From Bog-756 sp963839925 (GTDB lineage Bacteria > Actinomycetota > Acidimicrobiia > Acidimicrobiales > RAAP-2), in assembly GCA_963839925.1 (NCBI GenBank), contig CAWIWV010000001.1, positions 682,001 through 746,000 on the forward strand: a stretch of 64,000 bases of DNA. The letters are read 5' to 3'. Both the position numbers and the translations under genes were made by a program. Below, one piece after another: positions 1 to 9,032 of this stretch. How positions within the stretch are numbered: position 1 is the first letter of the stretch; every line of letters begins with the position of its first letter. The notes beneath the pieces were generated by a model. That model was given only the letters and a program-made list of their open reading frames with translations, did not search any database and was not told where the DNA came from.

Positions 1-2
1 TC

Positions 3-116
3 GTTCGGCCGGAGCTCCCGTTCGGGGGCACCAAGAGCTCCGGCTTCGGGCGCGAGCTCTCGTCGTTCGGGTTGTACGAGTTCTGCAACATCAAGTCGGT
101 CTGGAGCGCGTCGTGA
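3..116 (+). CDS. aldehyde dehydrogenase, C-terminal end (partial)
   Basis: Only the last 37 codons are in the window. They read PELPFGGTKSSGFGRELS and end in EFCNIKSVW, the C-terminal signature of NAD(P)-dependent aldehyde dehydrogenases (PFGGxKxSGxGRE), most like succinate-semialdehyde dehydrogenases. The family oxidises an aldehyde to an acid in the cytoplasm; the substrate cannot be told from this tail. The stop TGA overlaps the GTG start of the next gene, so the two are probably co-transcribed. Confidence 0.85.
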   Translation, partial: VRPELPFGGTKSSGFGRELSSFGLYEFCNIKSVWSAS

Positions 117-1273
117 CCGATCGGGCCTACCTCGACCATGCGGCGACGACCCCGATGCGACCAGAGGCGCTCGAGGCGATGCTTCCCTATCTGTCGGACC
201 ACTTCGGCAACCCGTCGGGAGGCCACGCCGAATCGCGGCTCGCCCGGAAAGCGCTCGACGACGCACGCGATCAGATCGCGGCTCTGCTGGGGGCCGACTT
301 CAGCGAGATCGTGTTCACCTCCGGCGGGACCGAGGCCGACAACCTGGGAATCGTCGGCGGCTGGGAGGCTCGATCCGACACACGCAACGACGCCCGGGCG
401 ATCGTCTGTGCGGGCCTGGAGCATCACGCGGTGTTGAACACTTGCCGGGCGCTCGCAGGTCGAGAGAGTGCGGACCTTGCCGAGGTGGGGGCAGGAAAGG
501 ACGGGATCGTGGACCTGGAGGCGCTTGCCACGGCCTGCGGTCCGGAGGTGGCCCTGGTGTCGGTCATGGCGGTGAACAACGAGATCGGCACCGTCCAGCC
601 ACTCGACGAGGTGGCCGAGGTGGTGCGGTCGAGATCCCCGGGGGCGGTACTCCATACCGACGCTGTCCAGGCGGTTCCCTGGCTGGACGTGTCCAGATCG
701 ACCCGGTGTGCAGACCTGGTGGCGATCAGCGCGCACAAGTTCGGCGGTCCGAAGGGAGTCGGCGCGCTCGTCGTCCGCAATGGGACGACCGTCTTCCCGT
801 TGATCCACGGTGGAGGCCAGGAGCGCGAGCGCAGGAGCGGCACCCCGAACGTGGCGGGTGCGGTGGCCATGGCAGCCGCTCTGTCGGCGACGGTGGCCGA
901 GCGGGGTCGGGTGGGCCCTGTGGTGGCCCGCATGCGCGACCGGCTGGGCGATGGCCTGCTCGCGTCGGTGACCGGATCGGTCGAGACGGGACGGCGTGAG
1001 CAGAGAACGGCCGGACATCTCCATCTGCGTTTTGCCGGCATCGACGCCGAGGCCCTGGTCGTGTTGCTCGACGAGGCAGGTGTGGCGGTGTCGGCCGGAG
1101 CAGCCTGCTCGAGTGGGGCGGTGGAGCCGAGCCACGTGTTGCTCTCGATGGGGCTGGGCCACGACGAGGCGGCGAGTGGGATCCGCTTCAGCCTCGGAAG
1201 GGACACCACCGAGGGAGAGATCGAACACGTACTCCGAGCCGTTCCGCAGGCTGTCGCCCAACTGAGAGACTGA
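113..1273 (+). CDS. cysteine desulfurase (NifS/IscS family)
   Basis: PLP-dependent enzyme of 386 aa that takes sulfur from cysteine and passes it on as a persulfide. The N-terminus YLDHAATTP is typical. SAHKFGGPKG carries the PLP-binding lysine (Lys209), and AACSSG carries the catalytic cysteine (Cys332) on a short loop, as in the IscS/NifS class. The GTG start overlaps the stop of the upstream gene. It lies 5 nt before mnmA, which suggests that its main job here is to supply sulfur for tRNA 2-thiouridine synthesis; Fe-S cluster assembly is also possible. Confidence 0.95.
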   Translation: MTDRAYLDHAATTPMRPEALEAMLPYLSDHFGNPSGGHAESRLARKALDDARDQIAALLGADFSEIVFTSGGTEADNLGIVGGWEARSDTRNDARAIVCAGLEHHAVLNTCRALAGRESADLAEVGAGKDGIVDLEALATACGPEVALVSVMAVNNEIGTVQPLDEVAEVVRSRSPGAVLHTDAVQAVPWLDVSRSTRCADLVAISAHKFGGPKGVGALVVRNGTTVFPLIHGGGQERERRSGTPNVAGAVAMAAALSATVAERGRVGPVVARMRDRLGDGLLASVTGSVETGRREQRTAGHLHLRFAGIDAEALVVLLDEAGVAVSAGAACSSGAVEPSHVLLSMGLGHDEAASGIRFSLGRDTTEGEIEHVLRAVPQAVAQLRD

Positions 1274-1278
1274 ACCCC

Positions 1279-2364
1279 ATGCGCGTGCTGGTCGCCATGT
1301 CCGGCGGGGTCGACTCGTCGGTGACCGCGGCGCTGCTGGCTCAGCGCTTCGGCTCCGACCAGGTGGTGGGCGCCACCCTCAAGCTCTGGGGAGGCTCCTC
1401 TGACTCCGGTTGCTGCTCGGTGGCCGACGTGGAGGATGCGAGGCGGGTGGCCGAGCAGCTCGGCCTCGTCCATCATGTCTTCAACTTCGGCCCCGAGTTC
1501 GAGGAGCGGGTCGTCGATCCGTACGTGCGGGGGCACGCCGGAGGAGCCACCCCCAACCCCTGCATCGAGTGCAACCGCCACATCAAATTCGACCGGCTCC
1601 TCGAGCGCAGCCGCGCGCTCGGCTTCGATCTGTTGGCGACCGGACATCACGCCCGGTGCGTTGCGATGTCCGACGGCCGGTTCCGGTTGTGCCGTGGGGC
1701 CGATCCGCTGAAGGACCAGTCCTACGTGCTCGCCATGTTGGGACAGGAGCAGCTCGCCAGATGCGTCTTCCCGGTCGGGGAGATGACCAAGGTGCAAGTG
1801 CGGGACGAGGCTGCGAGGCTGGGACTGCGCACCGCTGCCAAGCCGGACAGTCAAGACGTGTGTTTCATCCGCTCGGACGAAGGCCGAGCAGGCTTCCTTG
1901 GTGCAAGGGTCGCGCTGCACCCCGGGCGCCTCGTCGACCACGACACCGGCGAGGACTTGGGAGCGGTCGACGCCGTTGAGCTGGTGACGGTGGGACAGCG
2001 GCGGGGGATGGGGCATGGCCGCGACGGTGCCCGCCGGTTCGTGACCTCGGTGGACGTTCCGGCCAGGCGGGTCTCGCTCGGGCCGGCCGAGGCCACCCTT
2101 GTCGACGAGGTGCAGCTTCACACCGTCGCCTGGGTCGACGGCGCTCCTCCCGACATCGACGCCCCTGGTTCACCGACCATCGCCCAGTGCAGCGCCCACG
2201 GTCGACCGGTGCCGGCGGTCGTGCGACGTCACGGAGCAGAGACCGGCGACGAGGTGACCGTCGAGTTCGCCACCCGTCAACGTCGGATCGCCCCTGGTCA
2301 GACCGTTGCGCTCTACGATCCCGCCGAACCTGACCTGGTGGTCGGCTCGGGAATCGCTCGATGA
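1279..2364 (+). CDS. mnmA: tRNA-specific 2-thiouridylase MnmA
   Basis: 361 aa, the usual family length. It activates U34 of Lys/Glu/Gln tRNAs with ATP and inserts sulfur to make s2U34. The PP-loop SGGVDSS sits at residues 8-14. The two catalytic cysteines are visible as Cys95 (TPNPCIECN) and Cys195 (SQDVCFI). It follows the cysteine desulfurase by 5 nt, and its TGA overlaps the ATG of ligA (ATGA), an arrangement common in actinobacteria. Confidence 0.96.
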   Translation: MRVLVAMSGGVDSSVTAALLAQRFGSDQVVGATLKLWGGSSDSGCCSVADVEDARRVAEQLGLVHHVFNFGPEFEERVVDPYVRGHAGGATPNPCIECNRHIKFDRLLERSRALGFDLLATGHHARCVAMSDGRFRLCRGADPLKDQSYVLAMLGQEQLARCVFPVGEMTKVQVRDEAARLGLRTAAKPDSQDVCFIRSDEGRAGFLGARVALHPGRLVDHDTGEDLGAVDAVELVTVGQRRGMGHGRDGARRFVTSVDVPARRVSLGPAEATLVDEVQLHTVAWVDGAPPDIDAPGSPTIAQCSAHGRPVPAVVRRHGAETGDEVTVEFATRQRRIAPGQTVALYDPAEPDLVVGSGIAR

Positions 2365-4469
2365 GCCCTGGGGGTCGGCGAGATGCCGACGGAGCGGATC
2401 CTGTCGCGCGCGCCGAAGAGCTGAGGGGCCAGATCGCGTTCCACAACGATCGCTACCACCAGCTCGACGATCCGGTGGTCACTGATGCCGAGTTCGATGC
2501 CCTGGTTCGCGAGTTGCGTTCCATCGAGGCCGACCATCCCGATCTGATCGTGCCGGAGTCGCCGACCACGACGGTCGGGGCCGCACCTTCGACCTTGTTC
2601 GCGCCGGTCGTCCACCGGGTCCCGATGATGAGCTTGGACAACGCGTTCAGTCCCGAGGAGCTCGACGCGTGGGCGGCCCGACTGGCCAAGCAGATCCCCG
2701 AGGACACCGCATTCGTCTGTGAGCTCAAGATCGACGGGCTGGCCATCTCCTTGACCTACCGGGGCGGCCGGTTCGTCCAGGCTGCGACGAGGGGCGATGG
2801 TCACACCGGCGAGGACGTGACCGCCAACGTGGCGACGATCGCCGACATCCCCGCCCGGCTCGCTGCATCTGCCGGCGCCGTGCCGGAGCTGATCGAGGTG
2901 CGTGGCGAGGTCTACATGCCGCTCCCCGCCTTCGAGGATCTCAACCGCCGGCAGGCCGACTCGGGGGAGCGGCTGTTCGTGAACCCGAGGAACTCCGCTG
3001 CCGGATCGCTCCGGCAGAAAGACTCGTCGATCACCGCTGCGCGCGCCCTCTCGTTTTGGGCCTATCAGGTCGGTGAGCTGGTCATCGGGCAAGGAGGATC
3101 CGGCTTTGCTTCGACCCACTCGGCGACCTTGGAGTGGCTGGATGCCGCCGGTTTCCCGGTCAATCCGGAGCGCCGGCTGGTTCACGGTCTCGACGAGGTC
3201 CTCTCGTTCTGCCGGCAGTGGGAGGAGCGCCGTCACGAGCTCGACTACGAGATCGACGGCGTCGTGGTCAAGGTCGACGACCTGGCGCTGCAACGACAGT
3301 TGGGGGCGACCTCCCGCGCACCGCGTTGGGCCATCGCCTACAAGTTCCCGCCCGAGGAACGGTCCACGACCTTGAGGACCATCGCGGTCTCGATCGGTCG
3401 AACCGGCAAGGCCACCCCGTTCGCGGTCCTCGAACCGGTCTTCGTCGGTGGTTCGACCGTCTCCCTCGCGACCCTCCACAACGAGGACCAGGTCCGAGCC
3501 AAGGACGTGCGGCCCGGCGACACGGTGGTGGTGCGAAAGGCCGGTGACGTGATCCCCGAGGTGATCGGCCCAGTCCTCCATGCCGGCCCGTTCGGTGGCC
3601 CGGCAAAACGTCGGAAACCGCGGTGGAAATTCCCGACCAGGTGCCCCAGCTGTGGCGAGCCGTTGGTCCGACTCCCCGGCGAGAGCGACACGTTCTGCAC
3701 CAATCTCGACTGTCCGGGCCAGCGGGTGCAGCGCATCGCACACTTCGCGTCCCGTTCGGCGATGGACATCGAGGGCCTCGGTGAGCAGCGCGTGCAGCTC
3801 TTCATCGACCAGGGATTGCTGAAGGACGTCGCCGATCTCTACTCGTTCACCGCGGCGAGCTTCGACGGCCTCGAGGGATTCGCGGCCCTTTCGATCGCCA
3901 ACCTGTTGGCGGCCATCGACGTCTCGCGCAGCCGCCCGTTACACCGGGTCCTGATCGGGTTGGGGATCCGCCACCTCGGGCAGGTCGGGTCGGTGGCGCT
4001 GGCCCGGGCCTTCGGAGATCTGGACTCGATCCTCTCGGCCGACGAGGCGACCTTGGCGGCAGTGGAGGGGGTGGGACCGGTCATCGCCTCGAGCGTCGTG
4101 CGGTGGTTCGCCTCCGACGTCAACCGGTCGGTGGTCGAGCGGCTCGGGATGGCCGGGGTGAACCTGACCGAACCTAGCGGTGGAGGTGGTGATGGGGGTG
4201 GGGCGTCGGACCTGCCCCAGACCCTCGAAGGGCGTTCGGTGGTGGTCACCGGCACCTTGGAGGGGATGACCCGCGAGGAGGCCGAGGCGGCGGTCGCAGC
4301 GCGTGGAGGGAAATCGCCGGGGACGGTCTCGAAGAAGACCTATGCGGTGGTGGTGGGGGATGCACCGGGGGGCTCCAAGGTCACGAAAGCGGAGCAGTTG
4401 GGCATTCCTCTGGTGACGGCAGTCGATTTCGGCGCGCTCCTCGAGACGGGCGAGCTCCCAGCCGGCTGA
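2361..4469 (+). CDS. ligA: NAD-dependent DNA ligase LigA
   Basis: 702 aa; essential replicative ligase sealing nicks with NAD as the AMP donor. In order: Ia and adenylation domain with the AMP-accepting lysine in CELKIDG (Lys123), an OB fold, a four-cysteine zinc finger (Cys428, Cys431, Cys446, Cys451), helix-hairpin-helix repeats (about 460-600), a glycine-rich linker, and a C-terminal BRCT domain from about residue 615 (GRSVVVTGTLEGMTREEAE). The ATG overlaps the mnmA stop, indicating translational coupling. No terminator follows; the next gene has its own promoter. Confidence 0.97.
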   Translation: MSPGGRRDADGADPVARAEELRGQIAFHNDRYHQLDDPVVTDAEFDALVRELRSIEADHPDLIVPESPTTTVGAAPSTLFAPVVHRVPMMSLDNAFSPEELDAWAARLAKQIPEDTAFVCELKIDGLAISLTYRGGRFVQAATRGDGHTGEDVTANVATIADIPARLAASAGAVPELIEVRGEVYMPLPAFEDLNRRQADSGERLFVNPRNSAAGSLRQKDSSITAARALSFWAYQVGELVIGQGGSGFASTHSATLEWLDAAGFPVNPERRLVHGLDEVLSFCRQWEERRHELDYEIDGVVVKVDDLALQRQLGATSRAPRWAIAYKFPPEERSTTLRTIAVSIGRTGKATPFAVLEPVFVGGSTVSLATLHNEDQVRAKDVRPGDTVVVRKAGDVIPEVIGPVLHAGPFGGPAKRRKPRWKFPTRCPSCGEPLVRLPGESDTFCTNLDCPGQRVQRIAHFASRSAMDIEGLGEQRVQLFIDQGLLKDVADLYSFTAASFDGLEGFAALSIANLLAAIDVSRSRPLHRVLIGLGIRHLGQVGSVALARAFGDLDSILSADEATLAAVEGVGPVIASSVVRWFASDVNRSVVERLGMAGVNLTEPSGGGGDGGGASDLPQTLEGRSVVVTGTLEGMTREEAEAAVAARGGKSPGTVSKKTYAVVVGDAPGGSKVTKAEQLGIPLVTAVDFGALLETGELPAG

Positions 4470-4480
4470 CCTCTCCACCC

Positions 4481-4509
4481 TTGATCTCAGGGTTACTCCA
4501 CGGTAAGCT
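4481..4509 (+). promoter_or_regulatory. sigma70-type promoter for the secreted protein
   Basis: TTGATC (4481-4486), a 17-nt spacer, then TAAGCT (4504-4509). This is the best -35/-10 pair between ligA and the secreted-protein gene. A start near 4516 would give a leader of about 218 nt. Confidence 0.5.
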
Positions 4510-4515
4510 TTGTGG

Positions 4516-4733
4516 CGCTGGTCTGTTTTGAGTGCGTGGGGGGAGGAACAAGTTCGCACCGCAGCGTTTGGCCTGCCGCAGAGTGCTTCGAATCGAAGCA
4601 CCGAGCAGGTCGTTTGGGGGAAATCTGATCCGAGCTTGCGTGCTCGCGCGGACCGGCAGGTATGTCACGTTAGGGGGCAAAGGTCGCCTGACTTCGAACT
4701 CCATGGAGACATGGAAGAACCAAGGAGCACTAC
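4516..4733 (+). promoter_or_regulatory. long structured 5' leader
   Basis: Non-coding stretch between the predicted transcription start and the ATG at 4734. It has a perfect 8-bp stem with a 3-nt loop at 4583-4601 (GTGCTTCG / CGAAGCAC) and a second likely hairpin around 4633-4655 (CGAGC / GCTCG arms). It ends in an AAGGAG ribosome binding site just before the start codon. I could not match it to a known riboswitch class. Confidence 0.35.
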
Positions 4734-5366
4734 ATGATTCGCAAGTTGCTTGTGGTCGCTGCGGCGATCGCGATGCCTGTCAGTGTGATTGCCGTGAGTG
4801 GCGGGACGGCCAGTGCGTCGAACTCGCACAGCACGACCACCGCTACCGCTACCTGCACGGGCCTCAAGGGCTCAATTGCCTTCACGCCGCATCTGAGCTC
4901 GAAGGGCGATGGAACGACTCCGATCACGGCAAAGGTGACCGCCACGCTGACCGGTTGCAAGGGCGTCGGCGCCACGATCACCGGCGGCTCGGTTTCCGGC
5001 AGCCTCAAGGGTGCCCCAGGCACGAAGACCAAGCCTTCTGGGACCTGCGCGGGTCTGGCGTCCGGCAATGCCTCGGAAGTCGGAGCCCTGACCATCAAGT
5101 GGACCCCGTCGTCGGTTCCCGCCACGGTGCTCAACGTGAAGAGCGATAAGGGTGGCACCGTCGGAGGACACGGGAGCTTCGCCATCCCCGGCAACGTCAA
5201 GTCGACGGTTTCGGGCTCGTTCCAAGGCTCTGACAAGGGAGCGAAGGACAGCTCGCTGGCGGAGACGACCTTGACCGCCGCGTCGATCCTGACCTCATGC
5301 ACCAAGGGGATCGCCTCCCTCGCCATCCAGAATGTGCCTGGGAAGACCGCGGTCACCCTCGGCTAG
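4734..5366 (+). CDS. secreted protein of unknown function
   Basis: 210 aa. A Sec signal peptide covers about residues 1-29 (basic MIRK, hydrophobic core, cleavage near TASAS). The mature part is rich in Thr, Ser, Gly and Lys, with four cysteines (CTGLKG, LTGCKG, CAGLAS, SCTKG) that could form two disulfides. The pattern suggests an extracellular beta-rich domain. The start is supported by AAGGAG about 8 nt upstream. I do not recognise the family. It is monocistronic: own promoter, long leader and a strong hairpin after the stop. Confidence 0.8.
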   Translation: MIRKLLVVAAAIAMPVSVIAVSGGTASASNSHSTTTATATCTGLKGSIAFTPHLSSKGDGTTPITAKVTATLTGCKGVGATITGGSVSGSLKGAPGTKTKPSGTCAGLASGNASEVGALTIKWTPSSVPATVLNVKSDKGGTVGGHGSFAIPGNVKSTVSGSFQGSDKGAKDSSLAETTLTAASILTSCTKGIASLAIQNVPGKTAVTLG

Positions 5367-5410
5367 TTAGCAACAGCCCGATCCATCGGGCACGCAGTAC
5401 CGCCGTACCG

Positions 5411-5440
5411 AAGAGGACGGGGCCCCGGCCCCGTCCTCTT
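5411..5440 (+). terminator. hairpin terminator
   Basis: Perfect 13-bp inverted repeat (AAGAGGACGGGGC / GCCCCGTCCTCTT) around a 4-nt loop, 45 nt after the secreted-protein stop. There is no U-tract, as is common for intrinsic terminators in high-GC actinobacteria. Confidence 0.75.
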
Positions 5441-5481
5441 CACGTCTCCGGCCCCTCCACCGCTTGGGTAAGCCCAGTCGC

Positions 5482-5487
5482 TAGCCT
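5482..5487 (+). promoter_or_regulatory. -10 box TAGCCT of the PASTA kinase gene
   Basis: TAGCCT lies 12 nt before the ATG at 5500. Transcription would start only about 5 nt before the start codon, so the mRNA would be almost leaderless. No ribosome binding site is seen. Confidence 0.45.
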
Positions 5488-5499
5488 TGAAACGCCGCC

Positions 5500-7464
5500 A
5501 TGCCGAGTATCACCGACTCCATCGGGCGTGTCCTCGGCGACCGCTACCGACTCGTCACCGCCCTGGGAACTGGCGCGTCCTCGCACGTCTACCTGGCCGA
5601 TGATGTCGGGCTCCACCGCCGGGTGGCTATCAAGGTGCTCCACCCTGCGCTCGCCGGCGACAGGGCCTTTCTCAAGCGCTTCCAGGCCGAGGCCCAAGCG
5701 GTCGCCGCCCTCAACCATCCCAACATCCTCCAGGTCTACGACTGGGGCGAGCAGGACGGCGTCCCTTACCTGGTCCTCGAGTACCTGGCAGGTGGCAGCC
5801 TCCGCCAGGTCTACGACACCGGGGTCCTACTGACTCCTCAGCAGGCTGCGCGGATCGGCATCGAAGCCGCTGCCGGACTCGACTACGCCCACCGTCGCGG
5901 TCTGGTCCATCGGGACATCAAACCGGCCAATCTCCTCTTCGACGGCGAGCAACGTCTCCGGATCGCCGATTTCGGACTGGCCCGCGCGCTTGCCGAGGCC
6001 TCGTGGACCGAGCCGGACGGGGCGATCCTCGGGACCGCTCGCTATTCATCGCCCGAGCAGGTCGAGGGCTGGGTGCTCAACGGCAAGGCCGACGTCTATG
6101 CACTCTCCCTGGTGCTCTACGAGGGAGTCACCGGCGAGGCGCCGTTCGTCGGGGATACCACCCTGAGCACGCTCATGGCTCGGGTGGGTGTGCTGCTCCC
6201 CGAGAACGACGCGCTCGGCCCCCTCTACGACGTGTTGGTGTGGGGCGCTGCACCGGAGCCTTCGGAGCGCTACGACGCTTCGCAACTGCGGGTCCGACTC
6301 GAGGCGCTCGCGGCGTCACTTCCGGAGCCCGAGCCCCTGCCGACAGGCGAAGCCGACGGGGACGACCTGGCTCCCGGCGTGCTCCACCGCACGAACGGGC
6401 TCGATCTCACCGAGCTCGGCGCGCCGAGCTCCGGCGAAGGTGCCGGTACCGCGACGAGCCGGGTCCCGATCATCGGGGGCCTCAAGAAAGCGAAGGGACC
6501 CGACGGCTCGGGTTCCCCGAACGGGGCAAAGCCCTACTCGCGACGGCAGCGGCGACGCACCGCTCGGATGGCGGCGCTCGCGCTCGTCGTCTGTGCTCTG
6601 ATCGCCGGAGCCGCACTCCTCGTCTCGCGAAGCGGGGTGCTGACGCCGAGCAAAACGGTGCCGCAGCTGGTGGGCAAGTCCCTTTCCCAGGCAACCGCGG
6701 CCGTCCGCAACGGTCATTTCGTCGTGAAGACCACCGGCCACGCCTACAACAACACGCTCGCAGTGGGCGTCGTCCTGAGTCAGCATCCCGCCGCCACCGT
6801 CAAAGGCAGACCGGTCACCGCCAAACAGGGCTCGACCATCGATGTGGTGGTCTCACGCGGTCCGGGGCCGGTGCGGTTCCCGCCGATGGCCCGCCTGAGC
6901 TGCGCGGTTGCCGTCGGGCAACTGCACGCACTCGGCCTGGTCGGCACCTGCCCTCCGACGGCTGCGCAGTACAGCTCGACGGTGCCCGCGAACGAAGTCA
7001 TCACCACGTCGCCGTCAGGCACCGCCCTCCACGGTTCGACGGTGACCATCGTCGTCTCGAAGGGCCACGCACCGGTGCCTGTTCCTGCAGTCACTGGAAA
7101 TACCTTCCTCTACTCGGGAGCCAAGGCTGCACTCACCGCCGCCGGGTTCGTGCCGACCGAAAAGGGGGAGTACAGCTCCTCGGTGCAGAACGGGGCGGTC
7201 ATCAGCACCGTTCCCTCCGCCACGTCCGGCCTGCAGCCATTCGGTTCACCGGTGACCGTCTACGTCTCACTCGGACCCCCGCTGGTCAAGGTTCCCGACG
7301 TGTCCGGCGACTCGGTGGCTTCGGCCGCCAACACGCTCGAATCCGACGGCCTGCACGTCGCCGGTCCCTACGGCCCACCCCGGGCGAAGGTGGTGGTCTC
7401 GACCGATCCCTCGGCCGGTACCTCGGTTCCCATCGGCAGCACCGTCGACCTCTACACACGGTGA
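5500..7464 (+). CDS. Ser/Thr protein kinase with PASTA domains (PknB-like)
   Basis: 654 aa membrane kinase that senses cell-wall fragments and phosphorylates cytoplasmic proteins. The kinase domain (about 15-275) has a glycine loop GTGASSHVY, ATP-binding Lys45, catalytic HRDIKPAN (Asp139), DFG (Asp157) and an activation segment GTARYSSPEQ. A Pro/Gly-rich juxtamembrane linker follows, then one membrane helix (about 357-377) and four extracellular PASTA repeats to the C-terminus. The extracellular half uses VPxVxG and TVxVxVSxG motifs. Unlike the usual actinobacterial pknB it has no pbpA, rodA or pstP neighbours here. The stop overlaps the GTG of the small gene downstream. Confidence 0.93.
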   Translation: MPSITDSIGRVLGDRYRLVTALGTGASSHVYLADDVGLHRRVAIKVLHPALAGDRAFLKRFQAEAQAVAALNHPNILQVYDWGEQDGVPYLVLEYLAGGSLRQVYDTGVLLTPQQAARIGIEAAAGLDYAHRRGLVHRDIKPANLLFDGEQRLRIADFGLARALAEASWTEPDGAILGTARYSSPEQVEGWVLNGKADVYALSLVLYEGVTGEAPFVGDTTLSTLMARVGVLLPENDALGPLYDVLVWGAAPEPSERYDASQLRVRLEALAASLPEPEPLPTGEADGDDLAPGVLHRTNGLDLTELGAPSSGEGAGTATSRVPIIGGLKKAKGPDGSGSPNGAKPYSRRQRRRTARMAALALVVCALIAGAALLVSRSGVLTPSKTVPQLVGKSLSQATAAVRNGHFVVKTTGHAYNNTLAVGVVLSQHPAATVKGRPVTAKQGSTIDVVVSRGPGPVRFPPMARLSCAVAVGQLHALGLVGTCPPTAAQYSSTVPANEVITTSPSGTALHGSTVTIVVSKGHAPVPVPAVTGNTFLYSGAKAALTAAGFVPTEKGEYSSSVQNGAVISTVPSATSGLQPFGSPVTVYVSLGPPLVKVPDVSGDSVASAANTLESDGLHVAGPYGPPRAKVVVSTDPSAGTSVPIGSTVDLYTR

Positions 7465-7772
7465 GCGAACCCGAACCCGGTTGCGAGCTCTGCGAGGCCG
7501 CCCGGATCACCGAGTGGTTCCACGAGGACGACCTGTGCTGGGTCGCTGCCTGTGAGGTCTGCGACGTGCCGATGGTGGTCTGGAAGAGCCACGGCAACTC
7601 GCCACCCGACGCCGAGGTCGACCACATGCTCGAACAGCTCGGACGCGTCGCCGACGAGCAGCTGGGCGCCGGGGTGTGGTCCTTCGACCGGGTGATGCGC
7701 CAGATCCCCGACCACTTCCACGCGCACGCCCGCGACCCGAACTGGTGGTTCCGTCGGTTCGGGCGCCGGTGA
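7461..7772 (+). CDS. small HIT-like protein
   Basis: 103 aa, GTG start overlapping the kinase stop (GTGA). It begins with a Cys-x-x-Cys pair (CELCEA, Cys8 and Cys11), followed by a short acidic strand and an MVVWKSHG segment. It ends with DHFHAHARDPNWWFRRFG. The order CxxC, early strands and a late HxHxH resembles a shortened histidine-triad (HIT) fold, where the histidines act on nucleotide phosphates. The match is by pattern only. Tight coupling to the kinase suggests coordinated expression. Confidence 0.6.
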   Translation: MSEPEPGCELCEAARITEWFHEDDLCWVAACEVCDVPMVVWKSHGNSPPDAEVDHMLEQLGRVADEQLGAGVWSFDRVMRQIPDHFHAHARDPNWWFRRFGRR

Positions 7773-7780
7773 GCTGAGCG

Positions 7781-8911
7781 ATGATCAAGTACCTCGGCTC
7801 CAAGCGGCGCTTGGTGCCCGCGCTCACCCTGTTGGCCGAGGTCTCGGGTGCCCGGACGGCGCTCGACCTGTTCTGTGGGACCACCCGGGTGGCACAGGCA
7901 TGGAAGGAGCTGGGGATCGAGGTGACCGCCGTCGACCGGACCCGTTTCGCCCACGCGCTCGCCCGCTGTTATGTGGCGACCGACCCGGTGGCGGATCCGA
8001 CGCTCGTCGAGCGAACAGCGGCCGCTGTCGATCAACTCAACGCCCTTCCCGGACGGCCCGGTTACGTCACCGCCACCTTCTGCGAGCAGGCCCGGTACTT
8101 CCGGCCCGAGAACGGAGCCCGCATCGACGCGGTGCGGGATGCGATCGAGCACGACTACGCGGGCAGCGATCTCTGGCCCGTCCTGATCACCAGCCTGCTC
8201 GAGGCCGCCGATCGGGTGGACTCGACCACGGGCCTCCAGATGGCCTACCTGAAGCAGTGGGCGCCGCGTGCCCACCAACCACTCGTGTTGCGGGTGCCGC
8301 TCATGATCGGCGGGCCGGGACGGGCGTTGCGCGGGGATGCGGCGCTGCTCGCCGGCACCCCCGAGCTCGATCCGGTCGACCTTGCCTACCTCGATCCCCC
8401 GTACAACCAGCACCGCTACGACTCGAACTACCACGTGTGGGAGACGATCGTGGCCTGGGACGCCCCCGACCACTACGGCGTCGCCTGCAAGCGCGAGGAG
8501 TTGCGGGACCCGCTCCAGAAGAGCGCCTTCAACGGTCGGCGGACCATGCCGGTCGCGCTGGCCCAGGTGCTCGACGCGGTCCGCGCCGAGGTGGTCCTGC
8601 TCTCGTACAACAACGAGTCGTGGTTGAGTTTCGACGAGCTGATCGACATGTGCCGGTCGCGCGGCCATGTGGAGGTGCTGGCGTTCGACTCTGCCCGCTA
8701 CGTGGGGGCGAGGATCGGCATCCACGACCCGGAAGGACGAAAAGTCGGCTCGGTCTCCCACCTCCGCAACACCGAGTACGTGGTGGTGGCCGGCGACCGG
8801 CGCCGGGTGCGCCCGATGGTCCGATCGGTCGTCGAGGCAGGTCTGGGGGCACGGGTCGAGCGCCCGGTGCTCGTGGCAACCGGACCCTCCAAGGAGTCGC
8901 TACCGGTTTGA
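7781..8911 (+). CDS. D12-class DNA adenine N6-methyltransferase
   Basis: 376 aa. It starts MIKYLGSKR, the standard opening of D12 (Dam-like) adenine methylases. DLFCGTTRVAQAW is the AdoMet-binding motif I, and LDPPYNQHRY holds the catalytic DPPY (residues 205-208). It transfers a methyl group from AdoMet to adenine N6 in DNA. No restriction endonuclease lies beside it, so it looks like an orphan methylase, either regulatory or left from a restriction system. It starts 8 nt after the preceding gene. Confidence 0.88.
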   Translation: MIKYLGSKRRLVPALTLLAEVSGARTALDLFCGTTRVAQAWKELGIEVTAVDRTRFAHALARCYVATDPVADPTLVERTAAAVDQLNALPGRPGYVTATFCEQARYFRPENGARIDAVRDAIEHDYAGSDLWPVLITSLLEAADRVDSTTGLQMAYLKQWAPRAHQPLVLRVPLMIGGPGRALRGDAALLAGTPELDPVDLAYLDPPYNQHRYDSNYHVWETIVAWDAPDHYGVACKREELRDPLQKSAFNGRRTMPVALAQVLDAVRAEVVLLSYNNESWLSFDELIDMCRSRGHVEVLAFDSARYVGARIGIHDPEGRKVGSVSHLRNTEYVVVAGDRRRVRPMVRSVVEAGLGARVERPVLVATGPSKESLPV

Positions 8912-9032
8912 CCTGGGTGTGGGGGCCTGTCAACGTGGTCGCCGACGGTTCGTCGCCAGCCTGTTGAGCGGGCGCGAGCACCTGGCCGAACATCGCTGTC
9001 GGACAGCCGCCAACAACCGGGGGAGTGACGTC

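Noticed and set aside
424..2121. Long open frame on the minus strand opposite iscS-like and mnmA genes
   Set aside because: Translation has no recognisable domain and low-complexity composition; both plus-strand genes are certain. High-GC antisense shadow.
2313..3743. 476-codon minus-strand frame opposite ligA
   Set aside because: Antisense shadow of a conserved essential gene; no start context or domain.
6003..7772. Long plus-strand frame overlapping the PASTA kinase
   Set aside because: Most of it is an out-of-frame shadow of the kinase. Only the last 103 codons after GTG 7461 look real (HIT-like protein) and are annotated.
7781..8911. D12 methylase as part of a restriction-modification or BREX-type system
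   Set aside because: No endonuclease, specificity subunit or other defence gene is adjacent; only an orphan methylase can be supported.
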